Assembly: GCA_900107365.1 (NCBI GenBank)
Contig: FNPS01000001.1
Span: forward strand, 620,001-684,000
Source of the DNA: Flavobacterium aquidurense
GTDB taxonomy: Bacteria > Bacteroidota > Bacteroidia > Flavobacteriales > Flavobacteriaceae
Direction: 5' to 3'
DNA: 64,000 bases
Position numbers and translations under genes: made by a program. The notes below the pieces were generated by a model that searched no databases, was not told where the DNA came from, and worked only from the letters and a program-made list of their open reading frames with translations. This document shows positions 9,759-18,081 of the stretch, piece after piece; position 1 is the first letter of the stretch, and each line of letters begins with the position of its first letter.

Positions 9759-11687
9759 ATGAAAAAAGCATATCAATTCACACTGCCAATTCTATTGTTT
9801 TTGATGATTTTCAATAACAATGTTTATGCACAGAAACCAAATATTACTGGTAAAACAGAATGGTTCGATCCGAATAAACCGGCAACAACTTATTGCAATC
9901 CAATAAACATAGGATATAATTATACGACAAACAATCACAACGGAATTCCTGAATCTCGCCGTTCCAGTGCAGATCCGGTTATTATTACATATAAAAATGA
10001 ATATTATTTATTCGCAACAAATCAGGCAGGATTCTTTTGGAGCAAGGACATGTCTGATTGGAAATTTGTTTACGGAAGTTTTCAAAGAAAACCAGGAGAT
10101 GATGATCAATGTGCACCAGCGGCATGGGTTGTAAATGATACTTTGTTTTATGTAGGTTCTACCTGGAAAAGAGATCATCCAATCTGGAAAACGGCCGATC
10201 CAAAATCTGGACAATGGTTAAGACACGTTGATAAAGCAATGTTGCCAACCTGGGACCCTGCCATCTTTCAGGATGACGATAAAAAAGTATATATGTATTA
10301 CGGTTCAAGCGGAAAATTACCCCTGGTTGGTGTAGAGGTGGATTATAATACCTGGCTTCCAAAAGGTAATCAGGCTGATTACGATAAATTATACAAAGCG
10401 ACAGAAGTTGAAGATATTCAGCGTCCATATGGTCAGATAAAAGAAGTGGCTATTCTGGATCCTTCCAATCATGGGTGGGAGCGTTTTGGACCTAATAATG
10501 ATATGGAACCTGCACCTTGGGGAAATTTTATTGAAGGTGCGTGGATGACCAAACATAATGGTAAATATTATATGCAATATGGTGCGCCGGCGACTGAATT
10601 TAAAGGTTATGCCAATGGTGTTCATGTTGGAGATAATCCTTTGGGACCATTTACGTATCAAAAACACAATCCGATGTCATACAAACCTGGTGGTTTTGTT
10701 ATTGGAGCCGGACACGGAAATACGTTTGCAGATAATTATGGAAATTATTGGAATACCGGAACTTGTAAAATATCAATTAAAGACCGTTTTGAGCGTCGTA
10801 TTGATATGTTTCCTGCAGGTTTTGATAAGGATGATGTAATGTATTCCATTACAGCGTATGGCGATTTCCCAATTGTGTTGCCAACAAGTCAGAGAAATCA
10901 GGAAAAAGGAGCTTCTTCAGGATGGATGTTACTTTCTTATAAAAAGCCAGTTACAACTTCTTCTTCTGAGGAATGCATGGAAGTAGAAACACACAGAATG
11001 GATAATGGTGGTAAAAAAGTCTATGAAAAATTCTGTTACGGTGCTGAAAATTTAACCGATGAAAACATTCAAACCTATTGGTCAGCGAAAACGGATGCAC
11101 CTGGCGAGTGGTTACAACTTGATTTGGGTAGGTCAATGGAAATAAAAGCTTTGCAAATCAATTATGCAGATCATAAAGCAACACAGTTTAACAAGGCTAT
11201 GGATATTTATTATCAATATAAAATCTTAATGTCTGATGATGCTCAGAACTGGACGTTAGTAGTAGATAAATCTCAAAATGCAAAAGACGTTCCGCATGAT
11301 TATGTAGAGTTGACAAGGGCAATTAAAGCGCGTTATATTAAAATGATAAACATTCATAATGCTTCAGGATTATTTGCAGTTTCAGATTTCAGAGTTTTCG
11401 GAAATGGATTGGCGGTAAAACCAAAAGCCGTTTCAAGTTTTAAAGTCGCCAGAAATGTAAAAGATTCCCGAAATGCAATGTTTAGCTGGAAAAAACAGCC
11501 AGATGCAGTAGGTTATAACATTTATTACGGCATAAGTCCTGATAAATTATACAACAGTATTATGGTGTATGATCAGGCTTCATACGATTTTAGAGGTTTA
11601 GATAAAGGCACAAAATATTACTTTACAATTGAGGCATTTAATGAAAATGGAATTGGTGCGCAAAACAAGTTAATAGAGGTAAAATAA
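9759..11687 (+). CDS. GH43-like exported protein with F5/8 type C (discoidin) and fibronectin III domains
   Basis: A 642-residue exported protein (signal peptide ending NVYAQ). Residues about 40-390 form a five-bladed GH43/62-type propeller with candidate catalytic residues Asp72 (SADPVI), Asp166 (WDPAIF) and Glu259 (FIEGAW), the order expected for family 43. A discoidin-like carbohydrate-binding domain follows (about 415-545; WLQLDLGRSMEIKALQINY), then a fibronectin III module (about 550-640; YNIYYG, YYFTIEAFNENG). Typical GH43 substrates are arabinan and xylan side chains, which do not fit a beta-1,2-glucan locus, so its substrate is open. It starts 32 bases after the GDPD gene. Confidence 0.88.
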   Translation: MKKAYQFTLPILLFLMIFNNNVYAQKPNITGKTEWFDPNKPATTYCNPINIGYNYTTNNHNGIPESRRSSADPVIITYKNEYYLFATNQAGFFWSKDMSDWKFVYGSFQRKPGDDDQCAPAAWVVNDTLFYVGSTWKRDHPIWKTADPKSGQWLRHVDKAMLPTWDPAIFQDDDKKVYMYYGSSGKLPLVGVEVDYNTWLPKGNQADYDKLYKATEVEDIQRPYGQIKEVAILDPSNHGWERFGPNNDMEPAPWGNFIEGAWMTKHNGKYYMQYGAPATEFKGYANGVHVGDNPLGPFTYQKHNPMSYKPGGFVIGAGHGNTFADNYGNYWNTGTCKISIKDRFERRIDMFPAGFDKDDVMYSITAYGDFPIVLPTSQRNQEKGASSGWMLLSYKKPVTTSSSEECMEVETHRMDNGGKKVYEKFCYGAENLTDENIQTYWSAKTDAPGEWLQLDLGRSMEIKALQINYADHKATQFNKAMDIYYQYKILMSDDAQNWTLVVDKSQNAKDVPHDYVELTRAIKARYIKMINIHNASGLFAVSDFRVFGNGLAVKPKAVSSFKVARNVKDSRNAMFSWKKQPDAVGYNIYYGISPDKLYNSIMVYDQASYDFRGLDKGTKYYFTIEAFNENGIGAQNKLIEVK

Positions 11688-11772
11688 TTTGATAAAAGTT
11701 GCAATGAAATCTGTGGCAGTTCTAAAGAATTTTGTTCCTTTGTGCAACAACCCAAAAAACATAATTAAACCT

Positions 11773-13161
11773 ATGAAAAAAACGATTCTTTTAACTGTTT
11801 TAGTTTTAAACGGATTGACATCTTTTGCACAGTCAAATGATGAAAAAAACATCAAATTATTCTATAAAAAGGCTTTAACCGAGTCAAAATGCTATACCTG
11901 GCTAGAGTATTTATCTAATGATATCGGAAGCCGTTTATCAGGTTCTCCAAGTGCAGCAGCTGCAATACAATACACAAAACATCAATTAGAAACGCTGGGA
12001 CTTGATAAAGTATATCTTCAGGAAGTGATGGTGCCTCATTGGGTTCGTGGCGAAAAAGAAGCCGCTTACATTTTAGATAATAAAATTAAAACTGTAGTGC
12101 CAATTTGCGCTTTAGGAGGATCTGTTGCAACTGCAAAAACAGGACTTACAGCTGAAGTAGTTGAAGTACAGGGTATTGATGAGTTAAAAACTTTAGGAGA
12201 TAAAGTAAAAGGGAAAATTGTGTTTTTTAACAGACCAATGAATCCAGAAAATATCGAAACTTTTACATCATACGGTGCTTGTGTAGATCAAAGATTTGCG
12301 GGAGCAAAAGAGGCAGCTAAATTTGGAGCTGTAGGAACTATTGTTCGTTCAATGAACTTGCGTTTAGACGATTTTCCACATACTGGCGCGCAAAGTTATG
12401 GTGATTTGCCAAAAGAGCAATATATTCCAACTGCTGCAATAAGTACAAATGGAGCCGAATTATTAAGTAAATCTCTAAAAGTTAATCCTGCTTTAAAGTT
12501 TTATTTTAAACAATCTTGTGAGACTTTACCAGATGTATTGTCTTATAATGTAATTGGTGAATTGACAGGAACAGTTACTCCGGAGAATATTATAGTTGTT
12601 GGTGGCCACTTAGATTCCTGGGATCTTGCAGATGGTTCTCATGACGATGGAGCAGGAGTAGTACAAAGTATGGAAGTTGTTCGTATTCTTAAAAACTTAA
12701 ATTACAAACCAAAAAATACAATTCGTGCTGTATTATTCATGAACGAAGAAAACGGTGGAAAAGGCGGTGCTAAATATGAAGAAGTGGCCAAACAAAATAA
12801 AGAAAATCATATTTTGGCTGTAGAAAGTGATTCAGGCGGATTTACTCCAAGAGGATTTTCAATACAAGCTGATGATGCTAATTTTAAAAAAATACAAGGA
12901 TTTAAAGACTTTTTTGAGCCTTATCTTGTACACAGTTTCACTATTGGTCATGCAGGTTCAGATATTGATCATTTAACGTCTAAAACAATCGTTAAAGCAG
13001 GTTTAAAACCAGATTCACAACGTTATTTTGATTATCATCATGCAGCAAATGATAAATTTGATGCCATTAACAAAAGAGAGTTAGAACTTGGAGCGGCAAC
13101 GATGACATCATTAATTTATTTAATTGATCAAACCGGAATTATTCTTCCGACAGCAAATTAA
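11773..13161 (+). CDS. Exported M28-family zinc peptidase with PA domain (carboxypeptidase Q-like)
   Basis: A 462-residue metallopeptidase. The start at 11773 is preferred over the in-frame ATG at 11689 because it opens a canonical signal peptide (MKKTILLTVLVLNGLTSFAQ), whereas the 28 residues before it do not resemble an export signal. A protease-associated insert lies around residues 130-260 (GKIVFFNRP). The di-zinc site is visible in GGHLDSWD (His279, Asp281), SHDDGAG (Asp291/Asp292), MNEENGG (Glu325, Glu326), ESDSGG and YHHAAND. Homologues are aminopeptidases or dipeptidases of the PGCP type. It follows the glycan genes by 85 bases but has no evident glycan role. Confidence 0.92.
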   Translation: MKKTILLTVLVLNGLTSFAQSNDEKNIKLFYKKALTESKCYTWLEYLSNDIGSRLSGSPSAAAAIQYTKHQLETLGLDKVYLQEVMVPHWVRGEKEAAYILDNKIKTVVPICALGGSVATAKTGLTAEVVEVQGIDELKTLGDKVKGKIVFFNRPMNPENIETFTSYGACVDQRFAGAKEAAKFGAVGTIVRSMNLRLDDFPHTGAQSYGDLPKEQYIPTAAISTNGAELLSKSLKVNPALKFYFKQSCETLPDVLSYNVIGELTGTVTPENIIVVGGHLDSWDLADGSHDDGAGVVQSMEVVRILKNLNYKPKNTIRAVLFMNEENGGKGGAKYEEVAKQNKENHILAVESDSGGFTPRGFSIQADDANFKKIQGFKDFFEPYLVHSFTIGHAGSDIDHLTSKTIVKAGLKPDSQRYFDYHHAANDKFDAINKRELELGAATMTSLIYLIDQTGIILPTAN

Positions 13162-13180
13162 GATTCAAAAAAATAGAATG

Positions 13181-13212
13181 AAAAAAAGCGATGAGTAATC
13201 ATCGCTTTTTTT
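13181..13212. terminator. Bidirectional terminator between convergent genes
   Basis: A14-bp arm AAAAAAAGCGATGA (13181-13194) pairs perfectly with TCATCGCTTTTTTT (13199-13212) around the loop GTAA. The A-run and T-run give a U-tract on both strands, serving the M28 peptidase gene (+) and the YiiX-like gene (-). Confidence 0.85.
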
Positions 13213-13268
13213 ATTTGAAAAATAGCTGTGTAAATCAGTTCTATCTGCACAATCGGTAGACTAAAATA

Positions 13269-13946
13269 TTAGTAAGTATCAATTACAGTTTTCAATAAAT
13301 CAGAAGCAACAAGATCAGAAGGCGCAACGACTTTCTCGTCAAGCGGAATATCATTTCCATATCGCTCTTTCAATATTTTCTGCACTCTTTCATCAGTTAA
13401 ATTAAAATCCTCCAATTGTTTTAATTTTGATAATTCTATTCCGGCGCCGTTTTTATAGATTTTCCAGACTAATTCTGAACAATAGATTCGATTGTCGGTC
13501 CATTCAAAATAGGCATCGTATTCCTTGCCCAGAAGTTTTTTACCATACGTTTTCATTTTATCAAGTGTTTCGGTATTCAAAACAGTTTCGGCATTTTTGA
13601 GTCTCTTTACCACATATTTATGATCTTTTCCGTGAGCAATCCATTCTTCAAGAGGTGTTATTTTTACAGGCTGTACCGCTTCTAAAACAAATTTTCCGCC
13701 ATTAACAAAGAAAATAATTCCGCAGTGCGAAAACTTAGAATTGGTAGCAATTCTTACTGCTTCACACTGTTTAGATTCTGATGTTTGAAAAATGATATCT
13801 CCATCCTGAATTTTATTAGCTAGATTATTTTCTGTTTTTGTTCCTGAAAAAGGATTGTTTGGAAAAACCTTCATCGCTACAAACAAAGCACATCCAAAAC
13901 TGAGCAAAAAGGTAATTATGGGAAATAGATATTTTGATTTTTTCAT
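13269..13946 (-). CDS. YiiX-like permuted papain/NlpC-P60-type cysteine hydrolase
   Basis: A 225-residue protein with one N-terminal membrane segment (about 7-27) and a permuted NlpC/P60-like domain of the YiiX/YebB (former DUF830) type. The catalytic His74 in SKFSHCG comes before the catalytic Cys156 in YCSELVWK, and GDIIFQTS and EWTDNRIYCSELV are the family landmarks. Such enzymes act on amide or ester bonds in cell-wall peptides or lipids; the substrate here is unknown. The gene is isolated and convergent with the M28 peptidase. Confidence 0.87.
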   Translation of the reverse strand: MKKSKYLFPIITFLLSFGCALFVAMKVFPNNPFSGTKTENNLANKIQDGDIIFQTSESKQCEAVRIATNSKFSHCGIIFFVNGGKFVLEAVQPVKITPLEEWIAHGKDHKYVVKRLKNAETVLNTETLDKMKTYGKKLLGKEYDAYFEWTDNRIYCSELVWKIYKNGAGIELSKLKQLEDFNLTDERVQKILKERYGNDIPLDEKVVAPSDLVASDLLKTVIDTY

Positions 13947-14023
13947 CTTATGGTATTAACTTGTTTTAATAAAAGTATCAATTAAAGTTTTTTACAAAAT
14001 AGTAAAACTTAAATTTATATAGC

Positions 14024-14098
14024 TAAAGCTTAAAAAAACTTTGCAACTTTGCGTCTTTGCTGGATTCTTTTCTCATGCAAAGCTTAGCAAATAAAAAG
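14024..14098. repeat. Short inverted-repeat element (AAGCTT/TTTGC type)
   Basis: Intergenic stretch with TAAAGCTTAAAA near 14024, repeated TTTGC words (ACTTTGCAACTTTGCGTCTTTGC) and the inverse GCAAAGCTTAGC near 14079-14090. It resembles the CTTTGCG-type elements common between genes in Flavobacterium. No coding potential was seen. Confidence 0.45.
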
Positions 14099-14100
14099 CA

Positions 14101-14135
14101 AAAAAAAATAGTTACCAAAATGATAACTATTTTTT
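14101..14135 (-). terminator. Terminator after the beta-barrel gene
   Basis: ATAGTTA (14108-14114) pairs with TAACTAT (14124-14130), flanked by A8 and T6, giving a U-tract in the minus direction 20 bases beyond the stop of the gene at 14155. Confidence 0.65.
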
Positions 14136-14154
14136 AAATATGTTTTATGAAATA

Positions 14155-15060
14155 TTAGATTCTAAAAATTCCACCAACAGCAATAATTCTTTGAAAAAAG
14201 AAAAAGTCTTGCGAAGCTTTGTCTTCATTACTTACTGTCGTTCTAATGTCCTGCATATTGATGTAACCACCTTTTAACTCCCCTTGCAAGTAAAAATACT
14301 TGAAGAAAGTAAAGTTGATTCCGGCTTTTGCAGAAAGTCCGTAACCAGAAATGTGAAAATCGTCATGACGTTCCATTCCTAATAAGGTTGTATTAGTTTT
14401 TGGGTATAAAACTCCGGCACCTAATCCTTCTGTTAAGTTAATCTGAACTTTATCTGTATTTGGCAAACCAAACCATTTCGAAATATCGTCATGTCTGGAA
14501 ACCTCTGTATTAATATAGTTCAAACCATCTGTATGTTCGTACATTAAAAAAGCAGGAGGAGTTCCCTGAGCAACACCTTTATCATAGCCACCTTCGATAG
14601 CACCATATAGAGACATATCTACAGGTGTATTATTGTAAACTCCGTTGTAATAGGATCCAGCTTGATCTGCTGGTAAATTTATAGTACCAGTAACATTAGC
14701 TATTTGATTCTGAGTCATTACATATTTCATGTGATCCCAACCAATCGACACGCTGTAATGGTCGTTAAAGAAATATCCCATTCTAAAATTAGTTTGGGGA
14801 ATAGTCATGTTAGCTGGATTTACATAATCAATATGATATCCTTTTGGCTTGTCGTGAGCTTTCATATCAGCAACCGTAAAGTTGTAATCTTTTCCTCTGA
14901 AGTTTACATCAGATTCAGTATAACTGTCTCTGTTACCACCCCATGAAACGAAGAATTTCCCTTTATTATGTGCTGTGTATCTTTCTACTGCGATTTCTTG
15001 CTGAGCAAAAGTGTTTAATGAAAAACACACCAGGAAGAAAAATAAAATATTTGTTTTCAA
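14155..15060 (-). CDS. Uncharacterized exported protein, probable outer-membrane beta-barrel
   Basis: A 301-residue protein with a clear signal peptide ending FAQQE. The mature part alternates polar and aromatic residues in strand-like segments (KFFVSWGGNRDSY, NFRMGYFFNDHYSVSIGWDHMKY, GLSAKAGINFTFFKYFYLQGELKGGYI) and ends in a final strand (IIAVGGIFRI), as in small outer-membrane barrels. I do not recognise a named family. It sits 17 bases downstream of kdsA on the same strand and may be co-transcribed, which would fit an envelope role. Confidence 0.75.
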   Translation of the reverse strand: MKTNILFFFLVCFSLNTFAQQEIAVERYTAHNKGKFFVSWGGNRDSYTESDVNFRGKDYNFTVADMKAHDKPKGYHIDYVNPANMTIPQTNFRMGYFFNDHYSVSIGWDHMKYVMTQNQIANVTGTINLPADQAGSYYNGVYNNTPVDMSLYGAIEGGYDKGVAQGTPPAFLMYEHTDGLNYINTEVSRHDDISKWFGLPNTDKVQINLTEGLGAGVLYPKTNTTLLGMERHDDFHISGYGLSAKAGINFTFFKYFYLQGELKGGYINMQDIRTTVSNEDKASQDFFFFQRIIAVGGIFRI

Positions 15061-15077
15061 TGAACGTGTATTAAAAA

Positions 15078-15896
15078 TTAGAATGAATTAACTGTTTTTC
15101 TAATGGCAACCAATTTGGTCATTAAACCTTCAAAATAGTCTAAATGAAGCATATTAGCGCCATCACTTTTTGCGTTAGCAGGGTCAAAATGAGTTTCGAT
15201 AAAAATACCATCAACACCCACGGCAATACCCGCTTTGGCAACAGTTTCAATCATGTCAGGTCTTCCGCCCGTAACACCGGCAGTTTGGTTAGGTTGTTGT
15301 AATGAATGGGTAACATCCAAAACTGTACTTGCATATTGTTGCATAGTAGGAATTCCTCTAAAATCAACAATCATGTCCTGGTAACCAAACATAGTACCAC
15401 GATCTGTAACGATAACATTTTCATTATTACAGTCTAATACTTTTTGAACGGCATGTTTCATGCTCTCCGGACTCATAAATTGTCCTTTTTTCAGGTTCAC
15501 CACTTTTCCTGTGTTAGCCGCAGCAACAACAAGATCAGTCTGGCGTACTAAGAAGGCCGGAATTTGCAATACATCAACAAATTGCGCCGCCATTTCAGCA
15601 TCTTCATTGGTATGAATATCTGTTACAGTCGGAACGTGAAAAGTCTCCGAAACTTTTCTTAAAATTTTTAATGCTTTTTCGTCACCAATTCCAGAAAAAC
15701 TATCGATTCTTGAACGGTTGGCTTTTTTAAAAGATCCTTTAAATACATAAGGGATCTGAAGTTTGTCGGTAATACCAACTAATTTTTCAGCAATTCTCAT
15801 AGCCATTTCTTCTCCTTCAATAGCGCAAGGTCCCGCCAACAAAAAGAAATTACCACTATCTGTATGCTTAATTTGTGGAATATGTTGTATGTTCAT
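15078..15896 (-). CDS. kdsA: 3-deoxy-8-phosphooctulonate synthase (KDO-8-phosphate synthase)
   Basis: A 272-residue cytosolic enzyme condensing phosphoenolpyruvate with arabinose-5-phosphate to give KDO-8-phosphate for the lipopolysaccharide core. The TIM-barrel signatures LLAGPCAIEGEEMAM, YVFKGSFKKANRSS-like (here FKKANRSRIDS), GLMTKLV, VTDRGTMFGY and IFIETHFDPANAKSDG are all present and the length is standard. It starts at the ATG at 15896 with a TACCTTTG promoter element close upstream. Confidence 0.97.
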   Translation of the reverse strand: MNIQHIPQIKHTDSGNFFLLAGPCAIEGEEMAMRIAEKLVGITDKLQIPYVFKGSFKKANRSRIDSFSGIGDEKALKILRKVSETFHVPTVTDIHTNEDAEMAAQFVDVLQIPAFLVRQTDLVVAAANTGKVVNLKKGQFMSPESMKHAVQKVLDCNNENVIVTDRGTMFGYQDMIVDFRGIPTMQQYASTVLDVTHSLQQPNQTAGVTGGRPDMIETVAKAGIAVGVDGIFIETHFDPANAKSDGANMLHLDYFEGLMTKLVAIRKTVNSF

Positions 15897-15916
15897 AATA
15901 TGATTTTTTGACAGTG

Positions 15917-15924
15917 CAAAGGTA
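15917..15924 (-). promoter_or_regulatory. -7 promoter element of kdsA
   Basis: On the minus strand this reads TACCTTTG followed by CAC, matching the Bacteroidota TAnnTTTG element, 21 bases upstream of the kdsA ATG. No TTG is found at the usual -33 spacing. Confidence 0.55.
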
Positions 15925-15969
15925 GTTATGATTTATGAATAGCGGATGAGGATTTAAGATTATTTTAAG

Positions 15970-16112
15970 AAGCTGATCCTGCTATGCACTCCAATCTTTT
16001 TCTCCAAATCCTTTTTTTATTGGTCTTTGCAGGAGCTTCCGTTGGTCGCTCTGCAAAAACCATAAATAATAGGCTTTCTCAAAAAAGGATTTCCATTGCT
16101 ATCAGGGCTAAT
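15970..16112. repeat. Structured intergenic element with nested hairpins
   Basis: An outer stem AAATCCTTTTTT (16006-16017) pairs exactly with AAAAAAGGATTT (16081-16092). An inner hairpin runs over 16026-16057, where TTTGCA plus GAGC pairs with GCTC plus TGCAAA and one G is bulged. The flanks contain CCTGCTATGCACTCCAATC and GCTATCAGGGC. No frame is coding. I recall closely similar sequences between genes in other flavobacteria, so it is probably a dispersed repeat or a conserved structured RNA. Confidence 0.6.
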
Positions 16113-16159
16113 GGTTTAGTGGAATTTTGAGTTTTTAAGAAGTTTTGAATTAGTAAGTA

Positions 16160-16960
16160 TTAAGATTTTTCCAGTCTCAAATTAAATTCAGTTTCCAGGA
16201 TAGTATTCAATTGACTATCCTCAAAAGAAAAAATTTCAGAGACCCCATTTGTCATTACTTTTAAGGAATTTTTAGATACTATTTTTTTTCCCAACGGATT
16301 TTGTAAAACCACAATTAATTTTTGGGTAAAAACCGAATCCGGATGCGAGTAATTGTAATAATTGGCAGGCTTAAAATCGATCCATCTTTGTGGTGCCAAA
16401 TCAAACGAATATAAATTAGTCCATTCTTGTCCTATTAGTATTTGCAGTAGATAATCATTATCTTCTGTTTTAACCAACGTAAAAGTGTCAGAATCATGCT
16501 GAATCTCAGTTGCAACTTCACTCAGTTTTAAAGGCTTTCTAATACTATTTCCTCCAAAACCTAAATCAATCAGAAAATCTTCATTTTCGATAGTGGCAAT
16601 AATTCCTAAATGTGTTTTAGCATTTTGCCCCGGATTTACCAAAGGACGTGCCGCAACATAATAATGGGGAATCCCAATTTCCTGCAAAGCCAAAGAAAAC
16701 AAACCATTGATCTGATAGCAATAACCACCTCGTTTTAGATTCACAATTTGATTTACAATATCATCTCCATTAAGCGATATTACTTTTCCGGCCTGAACAT
16801 CAATATTTTCAAAAGGAACGCTGAACAATTGAGAGCGCATTAATTTTGTAATGCCTTCAATATTCAATTCAATTTCACCTGAAAATTTAATTCTGTCTAA
16901 GTATTGCTGTAAATTGAAATTTTCTGCTTCAATTTTATATTGATTTTTTGATGGTGTCAT
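16160..16960 (-). CDS. Arylamine N-acetyltransferase
   Basis: A 266-residue cytosolic enzyme that transfers acetyl from acetyl-CoA to arylamines and hydrazines through a Cys-His-Asp triad. The triad is intact: Cys81 in RGGYCYQINGLF, His117 in AKTHLGII and Asp132 in FLIDLGFGG. Length matches bacterial NATs. The ATG overlaps the stop codon of the decayed gene upstream (TAATG), so it was probably translated by coupling and may now depend on the promoter of that remnant. Confidence 0.93.
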   Translation of the reverse strand: MTPSKNQYKIEAENFNLQQYLDRIKFSGEIELNIEGITKLMRSQLFSVPFENIDVQAGKVISLNGDDIVNQIVNLKRGGYCYQINGLFSLALQEIGIPHYYVAARPLVNPGQNAKTHLGIIATIENEDFLIDLGFGGNSIRKPLKLSEVATEIQHDSDTFTLVKTEDNDYLLQILIGQEWTNLYSFDLAPQRWIDFKPANYYNYSHPDSVFTQKLIVVLQNPLGKKIVSKNSLKVMTNGVSEIFSFEDSQLNTILETEFNLRLEKS

Positions 16961-17453
16961 TATTTCTCGTTTAAAATTTCTTGAATTGTATTAAATACTT
17001 CAAGTATGGTTTCTTTGTTCTGATTGTCCTGATGATATAAGAGAGAAGAGTAAATTATAAAATTCTGGTCATTAGAAAAACAAGTTATAATGTTGTCTTT
17101 TTTACAATAGTGGTCATAAGACCACTATTTTTGTACCATCTGTTGAAAGTATTAAATCGTTTAATTCCTTTTTTATCCTTATCATCACAAACGTAAATCA
17201 TTGCGTTCTGTGAATTTATAAAAAATGCACTAATTATAGCTTGTATAGTTGACGAAACTTTAGCATCAAATCGTTCAGTTTCATCATTAACTTTTTCAAT
17301 TACAATTTGAAAAACATTGTTGATTTCAAATCCTTATACAGTACTAAACGTTTCATCTTGTATAAATGCAATACGATACTCTATTGCATTTTTTGTAGAA
17401 AAATAGAAGAATTGAGAATCTTCATTAAAATAATAATTATAGGGGATTGGCAA
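16960..17453 (-). pseudogene. Decayed DUF6169-like gene (internal stop and frameshift)
   Basis: The minus strand encodes PYNYYFNEDSQFFYFST and onward through NAIEYRIAFIQ, which looks like the DUF6169 family of Bacteroidota, but the frame is broken. A TAA stop lies at 17334-17336 (after DETFSTV, before GFEINNVFQ). A frameshift falls near 17115-17130, within AGTGGTCTTATGACCACT; the shifted frame continues SYDHYCKKDNIITCFSN and ends ILNEK-stop at 16960. No ATG is found; a TTG at 17453 is the only plausible start, overlapping the small upstream ORF. The family assignment is from memory of the motif pattern. Confidence 0.6.
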
Positions 17454-17586
17454 GTTTAATTCCTTTTTCTTTTAATGATTCTATGGAAGCTTTACCTTTC
17501 AAAAAAGAACGCACGGCATTTTTATCAGCAACCATTTTAGCTACAGATTCAATTACCGTTTGTTTATTTGTTGTAATCTTTTTCAT
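17437..17586 (-). CDS. Small ORF of 49 residues, uncharacterized
   Basis: Reads MKKITTNKQTVIESVAKMVA and ends KEKGIKLANPL. Short Bacteroidota proteins ending in a KGI-(K/R)-F/L-x-x-P-(L/I/V) tail are familiar to me but have no function I can name. A good promoter (TTG, 21-base spacer, TAAATTTG at 17591-17598) lies just upstream, so the transcript would be nearly leaderless. The 3' end overlaps the decayed DUF6169-like gene in the +1 frame. If the CCCC run at the end lost one base, the two frames would fuse, so it could instead be the N-terminus of one broken gene. Confidence 0.5.
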   Translation of the reverse strand: MKKITTNKQTVIESVAKMVADKNAVRSFLKGKASIESLKEKGIKLANPL

Positions 17587-17590
17587 ACTG

Positions 17591-17622
17591 CAAATTTAAA
17601 AAGAATGTTTTAATTAAAGCAA
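17591..17622 (-). promoter_or_regulatory. Bacteroidota-type promoter of the 49-codon ORF
   Basis: Minus strand: TTG (17622-17620), 21-base spacer, TAAATTTG (17598-17591), five bases before the ATG. This fits the TTG/TAnnTTTG consensus. Confidence 0.5.
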
Positions 17623-17630
17623 AAAATCAA

Positions 17631-18065
17631 TTATTTTTTTAGAAATCTCACATAAAATATCCAAAAGAGAATTTGTCCAACAAAAAATAAAACATTCATA
17701 AAAATATGAATAAAGACCACAATTTGAATTTGATGGATAACGTATTCTGGATTGAAGGTAAGCAGGTCATAAAGATTTATTTTACCAAATAATACTCCAG
17801 GAAAAGTTAACGAAAAATGGATTAAGAATTTCTTATAACTAATCTCTTTACTTAATTTTGAAAGCTTCCAATAATGAAATGTTACAATGCTTAAAATTAT
17901 AAACTTGATCAAATTTGAAATTATTTGACCTGGAATAATAGTAGTATGCCATCCCGGAATTATCGAATAGAAAAAATCAGAATTTATAGTTAGAATAGCA
18001 ATGTAATAAGGAAATACTGCCAGTGATAAAAGGGTGAAAATTATAAAAGCTGATTTTGTTTTCAT
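17631..18065 (-). CDS. Uncharacterized multi-pass membrane protein
   Basis: A 144-residue very hydrophobic protein with about four transmembrane helices (AFIIFTLLSLAVFPYYIAIL, LIKFIILSIVTFHYW, IHFSLTFPGVLFG, VFIHIFMNVLFFVGQILFWIFY). I do not recognise a family. It is the last gene of a tightly packed minus-strand run with spacings of 3, 4 and 16 bases, which suggests co-transcription with the three genes upstream. Confidence 0.65.
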   Translation of the reverse strand: MKTKSAFIIFTLLSLAVFPYYIAILTINSDFFYSIIPGWHTTIIPGQIISNLIKFIILSIVTFHYWKLSKLSKEISYKKFLIHFSLTFPGVLFGKINLYDLLTFNPEYVIHQIQIVVFIHIFMNVLFFVGQILFWIFYVRFLKK

Positions 18066-18081
18066 TATAATTTATGTAGGC

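Noticed and set aside
10558..10839. 93-codon ORF overlapping the GH43-like gene in another frame
   Set aside because: The GH43-like frame carries the catalytic residues and runs on through; the alternative frame is a shadow.
11689..11772. Upstream ATG of the M28 peptidase frame
   Set aside because: The 28 extra residues would sit before a canonical signal peptide beginning at 11773; the later start is the sensible one.
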